The translations under genes and the position numbers were made by a program. Shown in pieces: positions 47,644 through 57,920 of a stretch of DNA of 64,000 nt (the stretch's first letter is position 1; every line of letters starts with the position of its first letter). The stretch is from Apodemus sylvaticus (taxonomy: Eukaryota > Chordata > Mammalia > Rodentia > Muridae), in assembly GCF_947179515.1 (NCBI RefSeq), contig NC_067477.1, positions 77,164,644 to 77,228,643 of the forward strand. The letters run 5' to 3'. The notes under the pieces were generated by a model that saw only the letters and a list, made by a program, of their open reading frames with translations, had not been told where the DNA came from and made no database searches.

Positions 47644-48396
47644 CTCAAAGGGAGGGACCTTAGATAAAATGCCCAACAGTAAAAAGAGGGAACTTATAGA
47701 GCCCACCTCCAACAGGAAGATGGGGCATCAAGTGAGGGAGGGGTTACCATCACACAGTCACAACTCTGACCCATGCTTATTCCTGTCTGAAAGAATTGCA
47801 TGGATGAAAATGGAGAGGAGCTTGAGGAAAAGAAGGTCCAGCCACAGGCTCATCCAGTTCAAGGAGAGGTCCCAAGGCCTGACACTATCATTGAGGCTAT
47901 AGAGCGCTCACAATGAGGGACCTATCATGACTGTACACTGGAAGAACCACCAAGCAACTGAAAGAGTCAGATGCAGATATTTGTATACAACCAATGGACT
48001 GAAGCAGCTGACCACTTTTGTTGAATTAGGGAAGGCTGAAAGAAACTGAGGAGACGGGAAACCCTGTAGGAGGACCAGCAATCTCAGTCTGGAACCCTGT
48101 GCTTTCTCAAACATTGGACCACCAACCAGGCAGCATACATCAGCTGATATGAGGCCCCCAACACACATACAGTACAGGACTGCCTGGTCTGTGTTCATTC
48201 AGAGATGATGCACCTAACCTTCAAGAGATTGGAGGCCCCAGGGAGTTTAGAGGTCAGATGGGGTGGCGGGTGGGGACATCCACGTGGAGATAGTGTGTGG
48301 AGAGGAGGTATGGGATGTGGAACAGTCAGAGGTTAGACAGGGGTAGGGGGGATAAAATATGGAGTGTAAAAACTAATTAATTTATTTATTTTAAAA
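47644..48396 (+). mobile_element. Lx-type L1 3' UTR insertion with TSD
   Basis: Sense Lx 3' UTR beginning with GGGAGGGACCTTAGATAAAATG and running through CTGAAAGAATTGCATGGATG, CAAGGCCTGACACTATCATTG, GTAGGAGGACCAGCAATCTC and GGAGGCCCCAGGGAGTTTAG to a GGATAAAATATGGAGTG end. Target copies AAGAATAGTGGCTGA (47629-47643) and AAGAATAGTGTCTGA (48397-48411) differ by one base. It is truncated inside the 3' UTR, so no coding sequence was ever inserted. It is the sense counterpart of 8238-9267. Confidence 0.92.
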
Positions 48397-48411
48397 AAGA
48401 ATAGTGTCTGA

Positions 48412-51108
48412 AAAGTTACCAAGCCTATATTTGCCTGAAGGAACACCTCTATCCTGTCCCAAAATTAAAGTTTTAATTATCCTAGTGTAGCTTGGTACTT
48501 CTACACATCTGTGGTTTCTTAATTCTTGTTTTATTTAATATAGTAAATTAAAATAATGATATATATTTCTTTATCCTTGTTGCTTGCTTTGTGGATGATC
48601 CCTTGAAATGAGCATAGTTACTGAAATTCATTCAGCCATAGGAAAGACATATCCATATGTCTGGTTAATATACTATAGTCAAAAGATGGTATCTACTATA
48701 CACAGGAAGAAAAGATATCTTACATGATAAGCTTTGTATGACTCCAAGAGGTCTAGATTGTTCCAGAGAGTGTTTTCCTCATACAAATGCTCATATCCCA
48801 AATATTTATCACCATTATGTACCTAACATAATTTAATTTTCCATATATTTTGGTATTGAGAATTTTAGCTTCAAAAAAAATCTGCTAAAAGTCAGAGAAA
48901 ATTACTGCACATTCAGTATCTATGTTCTTTTTTCTGTTAAATTTGTCCCCTTTTCTCAAACCTTTCCCCAACGCCAAGTCTAGCAATTTCTTCTGCAAGT
49001 ATAGCACTCCATCTTGTTTGATATATTTCTTTCATCTGATTTCAAAGAAGGAAGCGAAGTTCAGAGGTGCTGAGGTACCTACTCATAGTTATTTGTATCT
49101 TAAGTTGTATGTTAGCCAGAGTTTTTATCTAAGACCTCTAACACCAACTCACCAAATAGGAGAACAGAGGAATTAATGTCCAAGCAGCAAGCATATGACA
49201 TTCTACATTGTAGGCACACCTTAATCCCTATGAATGGAACAGTATGTACTGCAATACAGAATGACGGCATGTTATATCCAAATGCCCACATATTCATAAA
49301 TCAGAAGTACCTTGAGGTCATCAAAACTAACTTTTGCACAATCTCGGTGATTTATTTCCTTCCAAATTATAGTTACAGTCTTATAGATGGCACAGAGAAA
49401 GCTGCAGACAAATTCTGCCATTCCTTTCTATATGGTTTAGCATAGATTTCTCTTCTGTCGAGCCCTGAGGTTGCTTCAATATTCTTCTCAACACAGGACT
49501 CCAAACAGCTACTTCCAATTGATTACAATTAACAATTTAAGATGAAAGCAGTTTTCTTCTCTTATTTAAAGAGAGCCTTTGTCTGTGTAAGCAACTTGGG
49601 TACAGGATTTGGTTTACAAGATTAATACATCAGAGTACCACATCCATTGTTTATAGATGTTTGAAATCTCATAGGTTTTTATTATTATGCTATTATACAT
49701 TTTATTATTATAATCAGGTAGCATTTAATAGGTTCTCAGAGCATAATCGAATGCATAGGCTGGGCAAATTTTCCATTACTAAAAAAAGGCTATTCTCTTG
49801 TTTCAAGACAGCCACTTGAGAGTTGGTTACATTCTAAGTTCTTCTGTAAATCAAAAGAAAGTGAGAATCAGAGCTATTTGCCAAGACAACAATGATCCAA
49901 TGATAAAGAGTCTTATACACCTTAAAAGTATCAGTCCAGACCTGCTCCCTTGTTTGGTTGCTTGCATGTCCCAAAGAAAAAGGAACAGAGTTAGAGGGTG
50001 TGTCTGAGCTCGACAGAAGGAATGTCTGGACAATCCTAACAACTCTTAATCAACTATCAGATTCCCTTGAGCTTTTCAGAAAACTAGACAAGGCCTTAAC
50101 ATAAACCTTTAATAAAAATTAAAGTGGTTATTCATTGCAGTGCGGTAGGAGAATCAGCGTAGCTTGGTAGGCACAGGGACTTGTACAATGCAACAGATGT
50201 CTCATGAGTGCTTTCAAGCCTCTTTCAGGGTTGAGTTAAGGAAATTACATTGGAAACCTGGGGCTGCGGATGGCTCAGGTGAGGTGGTCAAATGAACAAG
50301 TCACACCTTAAAGGCTTCACTAAGTTAAGAGCAACACAACAAAGGAGAAGACAGAAAGCAGCCCTGCACCTCCAGCTCTATCATAGAGTCTCTCCTTCTC
50401 ATTCCACTCCAGTCCTTGAAATTGTTTGGAGGGAGTGAAACCCCCACTAATCTGGCTGGTGTGCTTTTCTATTCCCAAGCTCATAATAGGCAGTAAAACA
50501 GAACCCCACCCCCACTCCAGTCTGCTTACTAAGTAATTTCCACACTAAGGCTTTAAGTGGAGATGCCCTGTCATTTTTAACATCTTTGGCATCCAAGAGC
50601 CAAAGCAGCCTAGTTAGGGACTCACACTGCTTCTTTCTTCCTCTTCGAATGAAACATTTAAGGGTCTTAGAGTTATTTATAAAGAAAACTAGAGTGGACT
50701 CCTCGGGGAGTTGTCAGTTTGATGCATGTGAGGCATCTGGAGGTGAGGCAGAAAGGTATTTGTGGCTAAGGAAGCACTCTGACCTCTTGTATTCTTAGGA
50801 AAGATAGAAGACATGGCATCATTTAGAGATGGAGAAAACCTCCAGAACCAATACGGTGTAGAGCAGAAACATACAGTGTAGAGCAGGAAGCTCCCCAGCT
50901 GTAGTGCAAAACAGATTTAATCTCCACCACCACACAATTGCTTTAACAGTGAAAGAAGACAATTTCCTCACAGGAGACTGTGCCCCAACAATAAAATGGG
51001 GGCCAATAACATTGATGTTTCTTGTAGCACTGGAAGACTGGTAGTTTTCTTGCTTTTCTACCTGTCCTAAAGTTTGTATCCTAGGAAAATGCTTCTTATT
51101 CTTTTCTT
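48412..51108. other. Repeat-poor non-coding block
   Basis: 2.7 kb between the Lx fragment and the full-length L1 with no mobile element that I recognise and no coding signal. The stretch 50100-50800 is less AT-rich than the average here. Confidence 0.55.
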
Positions 51109-51125
51109 TTTTATTTTAACTTTTT

Positions 51126-51370
51126 TTTTTATTCGATATAATTTATTTACATTTCAAATGATTTCCCCTTTTCTAGCCCCCCCACTCCCCGAAAGTCCCG
51201 CAAGCCCCCTTCTCTTCCCCTGTCCTCCCACCCACCCCTTCCCACTTCCCCGTTCTGGTTTTGCTGAATACTGTTTCACTGAGTCTTTCCAGAACCAGGG
51301 GCCACTCCTCCTTTCTTCTTGTACCTCATTTGATGTTTGGATTATGTTTTGGGTATTCCAGTTTTCTAGG
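51126..51370 (-). other. L1 3' UTR with G-rich tract and polyadenylation signal
   Basis: On the minus strand the 3' UTR contains runs GGGG, GGG, GGGG, GGG, GGG and GGGG within about 50 bases (plus strand C runs at 51214-51252) and another G7 run near 51177-51185. This suits G-quadruplex formation, a known property of mammalian L1 3' UTRs. ATTTGAAATGTAAAT follows, then AATAAA (minus strand, 51128-51133 region) directly before the poly(A). Confidence 0.85.
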
Positions 51371-54300
51371 TTAATATCCACTTATTAGTGAGTGCATACC
51401 ATGATTCACCTTTTGAGTCTGGGTTACCTCACTGAGTATGATATTCTCTAGCTCCATCCATTTGCCTAAGAATTTCATGAATTCATTGTTTCTAATGGCT
51501 GAATAGTACTCCATTGTGTAGATATACCACATTTTTTGCATCCACTCTTCTGTTGAGGGATACCTGGGTTCTTTCCAGCATCTGGCAATTACAAATAGGG
51601 CTGCTATGAACATAGTAGAACATGTATCCTTATTACATGGTGGGGAGTCTTCTGGGTATATGCCCAGGAGTGGTATAGCAGGATCTTCTGGAAGTAAGGT
51701 GCCCAGTTTTCGGAGGAACCGCCAGACTGATTTCCAGAGTGGTTGTACCAATTTGCAACCCCACCAGCAGTGGAGGAGTGTTCCTCTTTCTCCACACCCT
51801 CTCCAACACCTGCTGTCTCCTGAATTTTTAATCTTAGCCATTCTGACTGGTGTAAGATGAAATCTTAGGGTTGTTTTGATTTGCATTTCCCTAATGACTA
51901 ATGAAGTTGAGCATTTTTTAAGATGCTTCTCCGCCATCCGAAGTTCTTCAGGTGAGAATTCTTTGTTTAACTCTGTACCCCATTTTTTAATAGGGTTGTT
52001 TGGTTTTCTGGAGTCTAACTTCTTGAGTTCTTTATATATATTGGATATTAGCCCTCTATCTGATGTAGGATTGGTGAAGATCTTTTCCCAATTTGTTGGT
52101 TGCCGATTTGTCCTCTTGATGGTGTCCTTTGCCTTACAGAAACTTTGTAATTTTATGAGGTCCCATTTGTCAATTCTTGCTCTTAGAGCATACGCTATTG
52201 GTGTTCTGTTCAGAAACTTTCTCCCTGTACCGATGTCCTCAAGGGTCTTCCCCAGTTTTTTTTCTATTAGCTTCAGAGTGTCTGGCTTTATGTGGAGGTC
52301 CTTGATCCATTTGGATTTGAGCTTAGTACAAGGAGACAAGGATGGATCAATTCGCATTCTTCTGCATGCTGACCTCCAGTTGAACCAGCACCATTTGTTG
52401 AAAAGGCTATCTTTTTTCCATTGGATGTTTTCAGCCTCTTTGTCGAGGATCAAGTGGCCATAGGTGTGTGGGTTCATTTCTGGATCTTCAATCCTGTTCC
52501 ATTGATCCTCCTGTCTGTCACTGTACCAATACCATGCAGTTTTTAACACTATTGCTCTGTAGTATTGCTTGAGGTCAGGGATACTGATTCCCCCAGATTT
52601 CCTTTTGTTGCTGAGAATAGTTTTAGCTATCCTGGGTTTTTTGTTGTTCCAGATGAATTTGATAATTGCTCTTTCTAGCTCTGTGAAGAATTGAGTTGGG
52701 ATTTTGATGGGTATTGCATTGAATCTGTATAGTGCTTTAGGCAAAATGGCCATTTTAACTATATTGATTCTGCCGATCCATGAGCATGGGAGGTTTTCCC
52801 ATTTTTTGAGGTCTTCTTCCATTTCCTTCTTCAGAGTCTTGAAGTTCTTGTCATACAGATCTTTCACATGTTTGGTAAGAGTCACCCCAAGATACTTTAT
52901 ACTGTTTGTGGCTATTGTGAAGGGGGTCATTTCCCTAATTTCTTTCTCAGCCTGCTTATCCTTTGAGTATAGGAAGGCCACTGATTTGCTTGAGTTGACT
53001 TTATAACCTGCCACTTTGCTGAAGTTGTTTATCAGCTGTAGGAGCTCTCTAGTGGAGTTCTTTGGGTCACTTAGGTAGACGATCATGTCGTCTGCAAATA
53101 ATGATAGTTTGACTTCTTCCTTTCCAATTTGTATCCCTTTGACCTCCTTATGTTGTCAAATTGCCCGAGCTAGTACCTCAAGTACAATATTGAAAAGATA
53201 AGGAGAAAGGGGGCAGCCTTGTCTGGTCCCTGATTTCAGTGGGATTGCTTCAAGTTTCTCTCCATTTAGTTTGATGCTGGCTACCGGTTTGCTGTATATT
53301 GCTTTTACTATGTTTAGGTATGGGCCTTGAATTCCTGTTCTCTCCAAGACTTTAAGCATGAAGGGATGCTGAATTTTGTCAAATGCTTTTTCAGCATCCA
53401 ATGAAATGACCATGTGGTTTTGTTCTTTGAGTTTGTTTATGTAGTGGATTGTATTGATGGATTTCCGTATATTGAACCAACCCTGCATTCCTGGGATAAA
53501 GCCTACTTGATCATGGTGGATGATCGTTTTGATGTGTTCTTGGATTCGGTTGGCAAGAATTTTATTGAGTATTTTTGCATCGATGTTCATAAGGGAAATT
53601 GGTCTGAAGTTCTCTTTCTTTGTTGGATCTTTGTGTGGCTTTGGTATCAGCGTAATTGTGGCTTCATAGAAGGAATTGGGTAGTGTTCCTTCTGTTTCTA
53701 TTTTGTGGAATAGTTTGAAGAGTATTGGTGTTAACTCTTCTTTGAAGGTCTGGTAGAATTCTGCACTGAAGCCATCTGGTCCTGTGCTTTTTTTGGTTGG
53801 AAGACTTTCTATGACTCCTTCTATTTCTTTAGGCATTATGGGACTGTTTAGATGGTCTAGTTGGTCCTGATTTAATTTTGGTATTTGGTATCTGTCAAGG
53901 AAATTGTCCATTTCCTCCAGATTCTCCAGTTGTGTTGAGTATAGGCTCTTGTAGTAGGATCTGATGATTTTTTGGATTTCCTCAGTTTCCGTTGTTATAT
54001 CTCCCTTTTCATTTCTAAGTTTGTTAATTTGGATACTTTCTCTGTGCCCTTTGGTCATTCTGGCTAAGGGTTTATCTATCTTGTTGATTTTCTCAAAGAA
54101 CCAGCTCCTGGTATTGTTGATTTTTTGTATGGTTCTCTTTGTTTCTACTTGATTGATTTCGGCCCTGAGTTTGATGATTTCCTGCCTTCTACTCCTCCTG
54201 GGCTAAATAGCTTCTTTTTGTTCCAGGGCTTTCAGGTGTGTCATTAAGCTGGTAATGTATGCTCTCTCCATTTTCTTTTTGGAGGCACTCAGGGCTATGA

Positions 54301-55195
54301 GTTTTCCTCTTAGCACTGCTTTCATTGTGTCCCATAGATTTGGGTATGTTGTGTTTTCATTTTCATTGTGTTCTAAAAAGTCTTTAATTTCTTTCTTTAT
54401 TTCTTCCTTGACCAAGGTATCATTGAGTAGAGTATTGTTCAGTTTCCACGTGTATGTGGGCTTTCTGTTGTTTCTGTTGCTATTGAAGACCAGTTTTACT
54501 CCATAGTGATCAGATAGGAGGCATGGGATTAGTTCGATCTTCTTATATTTGTTGAGGTCTGTCTTGTGACCAATTATATGGTCGATTTTGGAGAAGGTAC
54601 CATGAGGTGCTGAGAAAAAGGTATATTCTTTTGTTTTAGGATAGAATGTTCTATATATATCTGTTAAATCTAATTGGTCCAAAGCTTCAATTAGTTTCAT
54701 TGTGTCCCTGTTTAGTTTCTGTTTTCCTGATCGGTCCATTGAGGAAAGTGCAGTGTTGAAGTCACCCACAATTATTGTGTTAGGTGCAATGTGTGCTTTT
54801 AGTTTTAATAAAGTTTCTTTTACAAAAGAGGGTGCCCTTACATTTGGGGCATAGATGTTCAGGATTGTCAGTTCCTCTTTTTGTATTTTTCCTTTGACCA
54901 GCAAGAAGTGTCCCTCAGGGTCTCTTTTGATGACTTTGGGTTGGAAGTCAATTTTATCTGATATTAAAATGGCTACTCCAGCTTGTTTCCTGAGACCATT
55001 TGCTTGTAAAATTGTCTTCCAGCCTTTTACTCTAAGGTAGTGTTTGTCTTTGACCCTGAGGTGTGTTTCCTGTAAGCAGCAAAATGTAGGGTCCTGTTTA
55101 CGTATCCATTCAGTTAGTCTGTGTCTTTTTATTGGGGCATTAAGTCCATTGATGTTAAGAGATATTAAGGAATAGTGATTGTTACTTCCTATCAT
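51371..55195 (-). pseudogene. L1 ORF2: endonuclease-reverse transcriptase, two premature stops
   Basis: The frame spans 1275 codons with no net indel and ends at LISGY plus TAA. The normal protein nicks target DNA and reverse transcribes L1 RNA there. The endonuclease residues are all present and sit at the classic positions: N14, E43 (QETH), Y115 (NIYAPN), D145 and N147 (GDFNT), D205 (SKIDH) and S228-D229-H230 (SDHYG). A TAG at 54203-54205 is codon 331, where a Ser codon is found in the copy at 16767-18011. A TGA at 53156-53158 is codon 680, probably from AGA (Arg), 20 codons before the RT active site FADD (700-703; 53087-53098). The C-terminal Cys motif CWRGCGERGTLLHCWWGC is intact but not reached. 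Translation would yield an endonuclease-only product of 330 residues. The first usable ATG is 7 codons later than in typical mouse ORF2, preceded by an in-frame TAA. Confidence 0.96.
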
Positions 55196-55254
55196 TTTTG
55201 ACGTTATTTTTTAAATTTGAATGCTTAACTTCTTTTGGGTTTGATGAAAGGTTA

Positions 55255-56526
55255 CTATCTTGCTTTTTCCAGGGTGAAGTTTCCCTCCTTGTATTGGTGT
55301 TGTCCTCCTATTATCCTTTTTAGGGCCGGGTTTGTGGATAGATATTGGGTAAACTTGGTTTTGTCATGAAATATCTTAGTTTCTCCATCTATGGTGATTG
55401 AGAGTTTTGCTGGATATAGTAGTTTTGGTTGGCATTTGTGTTCTCTTAGAGTCTGCATGAGATCTGCCCAGGACCTTCTAGCCTTCATAGTCTCAGGTGA
55501 AAAGTCTGCTGTGATTCTGATAGGTCTTCCTTTATATGTTACTTGGCCTTTTTCTCTTACTGCCTTTAGTATTCTTTCTTTGTTTAGAACATTTGGTGTT
55601 TTGATTATTATGTGACGGGAAGTATTTCTGTTCTGGTCCAGTCTGTTTGGAGTTCTGTAGGCTTCTTGTATATTCATGGGCATCTCTCTCTTTAGGTTAG
55701 GGAAGTTTTCTTCCATAATTTTATTGAAGATATTTGCTGGCCCTTTAAGTTGTAAATCTTCACTCTCCTCTATGCCTATAATCCTTAGGTTTGGTCTTCT
55801 CATTGTGTCCTGGATTTCCTGGATATTTTGGGTTACAAGCTTTTTGCATTTTGCATTTTCTTTAACTGTTGAGTCCATGGTTTCTATGGAATCTTCAGCA
55901 TCTGAGATTCTTTCTTCTATCTCTTGTATTCTGTTGTTGATATTTGTATCTCTGTCCCCTGATTTCTTCCCAAGGCTTTCTATCTCCAAAGTTGTCTCCC
56001 TTTGAGTTTTCTTAGTTGTTTCTACTTCTGATTTTAGATCCTGGATGGTTTTGCTTAGCTCCTTCACTTGCATGTTTGTGTTTTCCTGTAATTCTTTAAG
56101 AGATTTTTGTGTTTTCTCTTTCATGAGCTCAGCCTGTTGACCAAAGTTCTCCTGTATTTGTTTAAGAGATTTTTGTGTTTCGTCTTTCATGACCTCAGCC
56201 TGTTGAGCAAAGTTCTCCTGTATTTCTTTAAGTGTTTTTTGCATTTCCTCCTTGTTGGCTTTTGTATTCTCCTGGATTTCTTTCAATGATTTTTGTGTTT
56301 CCCTTGCAAGGGCTTCTACCTTTTGATCCATTGTCTCCTGAATTTCTTTATGTATGACCTTCATGTGTTCCTGTACCAGCATCATGACCAGTGATTTTAA
56401 ATCCAAATCTTGTTTTACTGGTGTGATGGGGTATCCAGGACATGTTGGTAGAGGAGAATTGGGTTCAGATGTTGCCATATTGCCTTGATTTCTGTTAGTG
56501 ACGTTCCTGCGTTTGCCTTTTGCCAT
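55255..56526 (-). CDS. L1 ORF1 protein, RNA-binding chaperone, intact (423 aa)
   Basis: ORF1p forms trimers, coats L1 RNA in cytoplasmic particles and acts as a nucleic acid chaperone for target-primed reverse transcription. The ORF is uninterrupted from ATG (56524-56526). Residues 1-45 are a basic, low-complexity N-terminus (MAKGKRRNVTNRNQ). About 50-235 is a long coiled coil rich in K, E, Q and heptad L/I. About 243-335 is the RRM domain starting RRPNLRIIGIEE. About 336-423 is the C-terminal domain with the YKGRPIRITADFSPETMKARR stretch. House-mouse ORF1p is usually about 357-371 residues. The extra length lies in the coiled coil, where a TQKSLKEIQEN-type motif recurs four times (residues 76-87, 95-105, 116-127, 138-149). 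It is followed after 59 bases by ORF2 on the same transcript. Transcription would depend on the 5' UTR promoter and is normally silenced by DNA methylation and piRNA. Confidence 0.97.
   Translation of the reverse strand: MAKGKRRNVTNRNQGNMATSEPNSPLPTCPGYPITPVKQDLDLKSLVMMLVQEHMKVIHKEIQETMDQKVEALARETQKSLKEIQENTKANKEEMQKTLKEIQENFAQQAEVMKDETQKSLKQIQENFGQQAELMKEKTQKSLKELQENTNMQVKELSKTIQDLKSEVETTKKTQRETTLEIESLGKKSGDRDTNINNRIQEIEERISDAEDSIETMDSTVKENAKCKKLVTQNIQEIQDTMRRPNLRIIGIEESEDLQLKGPANIFNKIMEENFPNLKREMPMNIQEAYRTPNRLDQNRNTSRHIIIKTPNVLNKERILKAVREKGQVTYKGRPIRITADFSPETMKARRSWADLMQTLREHKCQPKLLYPAKLSITIDGETKIFHDKTKFTQYLSTNPALKRIIGGQHQYKEGNFTLEKAR
56065..56325 (-). repeat. Tandem ~66 bp units in ORF1 coiled coil
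   Basis: Codons 68-154 contain four imperfect copies of a 22-residue unit (one is 18-19 residues). Each is built round TQKSLKxIQEN and a QQAExMK or similar linker. Neighbouring units at 56109-56175 and 56176-56240 are the most alike. Twenty-two residues are close to three heptads, so gain or loss of units keeps the coiled-coil register nearly intact. Mouse ORF1 is known to have a length-polymorphic region at this place. Confidence 0.9.
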
Positions 56527-57726
56527 CTAGATCTCACTGGTGCTAGTTTATCTTGTCAGTGCTGGACTCACCAGTGCAAGCTGCCCCTTCCCAGTTGGCC
56601 TCTGGTGCACAGCTTACCTCCTGCACTGCTTGTAGACAGTGTGCTGCTGCCCAGGCTGTTCAGATCCCAAAGCAGGCACCCGAAGGCTCCCGCTGGGGCC
56701 CGCTGGATTCACTGGAGCACACTGACTTCTCCCAGCTGGCCGCCTGGAAGCCCAGCTAGCCACTTGCAGGACTTGGAGATGTAATGCTGCCGCCCAGACT
56801 GATCTGGATCCGGAAGCGGAGAGAGTAGAGCTAAGGGCTTCTGCCTGAGGCCTTGCCCCAGATTGTGTCTGTGGAGCAGATGGAGCCCGTGTGCACTCCC
56901 AGGGAGTGCCGACAGTGTATGCTACTGTGACCTCCCCTGAGTTCCGCTCACTCCGCTGGGCAGCCGATCTGCCAACCGGGCTATCGCACACAAGGTTAGC
57001 CTGGCCGCCCAGTCCCTGAGTCCAGGCAAAAGCCTGGGAGGCCAAGGTCCGAGCAAAGTTCCCCTACGGCTTTGACTGTTAATTGGGTTTGCCAGGTGAC
57101 TAGGATGGCGGGCGTGTGCGCCCGCGCTCCCTGAAAGCGCCGGGAGAGTCTGCTTTGCTAACAATCACCTGGGCGGGTTGACTCACAGATGGCCCACCAA
57201 GCCGCCCAGTTCTTGGGGTCAGTCCTGTGCCTTTTGGGGCCTGGACCCCCGCTTTGTTAGCCTTAGGCTATGCCTGTTACAGGTCTGCCCGCCTGAGCTC
57301 TCTGTCGTCCTGCAGGCAAAATGGCGGCGGCGCGCTCGCAGGCCTGGGCAAAAAACCTCCTGGTTGGGTTGGCACCCCGATGGCCCCCCGACCCGCCCAG
57401 GGCCTGGGTGCAGGCCAACGCCCGTCGGGCTCAGACCACCGCGGTGTTGGCCTCGGATTATGTTTGTGTACCTCAGTCTGTCCGATTCCTGGAGTACGGA
57501 ACCAAGATGGATCCTCCTCTCCTGACTGGTGGGAGGCCGAGTTCTGAAGTGGCCTCCGTGCAGGAAAGGCGCCGCACAACTGCAGCTGCTTGCTGTCCGG
57601 CTGGTCAGCGAAGGTCAGTGGTCGTGGGCGCAGGGCCTAACTGGTCCCTGTGACGCCTTGGTTCCACTGCTGATGGCCCTTCAGCTGGAGCAGCCACTGC
57701 TGCCGCTGCTGCCGCCGCCGCCGCCC
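56527..57726 (-). promoter_or_regulatory. L1 5' UTR, CpG-rich internal promoter
   Basis: 1.2 kb of GC- and CpG-rich sequence in an otherwise AT-rich window, starting with a GGC/GCC trinucleotide run at the 5' tip (57711-57726) and ending at the ORF1 ATG. Two YY1-type motifs are seen on the plus strand, AAAATGGCGGC (57318-57328) and CCAAGATGG (57502-57510). YY1 sites set the start of transcription in human L1 and occur in mouse L1 monomers. I see no obvious array of tandem 200 bp monomers as in house-mouse A/Tf elements. Open frames here in both directions come from high GC content and are not called genes. Confidence 0.85.
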
Positions 57727-57743
57727 TTTTATTTTAACTTTTT

Positions 57744-57867
57744 GAGAGTACTATATTTAAATTGTATTTTTCTCCTCTCTCTTTTCCTACTTCTCCTCTG
57801 TTCTGGTATAAAAATTCATGCCCATTTCTATTTGCTGTTGATAATAAAATATGTACCATCAGCATAT

Positions 57868-57920
<53 letters not shown>

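Larger units (their letters stand above)
51126..57726 (-). mobile_element. Full-length L1 retrotransposon (6.6 kb) with 17 bp TSD
   Basis: In transcriptional order (right to left) it has a GC-rich 5' UTR (57726-56527), ORF1 (56526-55255), a 59 bp spacer, ORF2 (55195-51371), a short 3' UTR, AATAAA and a poly(A) tail seen as poly(T) at 51121-51130. TTTTATTTTAACTTTTT is present at 51109-51125 and again at 57727-57743, right against the 5' tip. A perfect TSD, an untruncated 5' end and an intact ORF1 indicate a fairly recent insertion. The 3' UTR is only about 240 bases and matches the type seen at 1-1632, 1633-2061, 5061-6293, 15995-16458 and 16476-18011, so these form one subfamily. ORF2 has two premature stops, so the element cannot mobilise itself. 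Confidence 0.97.

Noticed and set aside
51876..52463. 195-codon open frame on the plus strand inside the full-length L1
   Set aside because: It is the antisense shadow of L1 ORF2, and the same applies to the other plus-strand frames between 51.1 and 56.3 kb.
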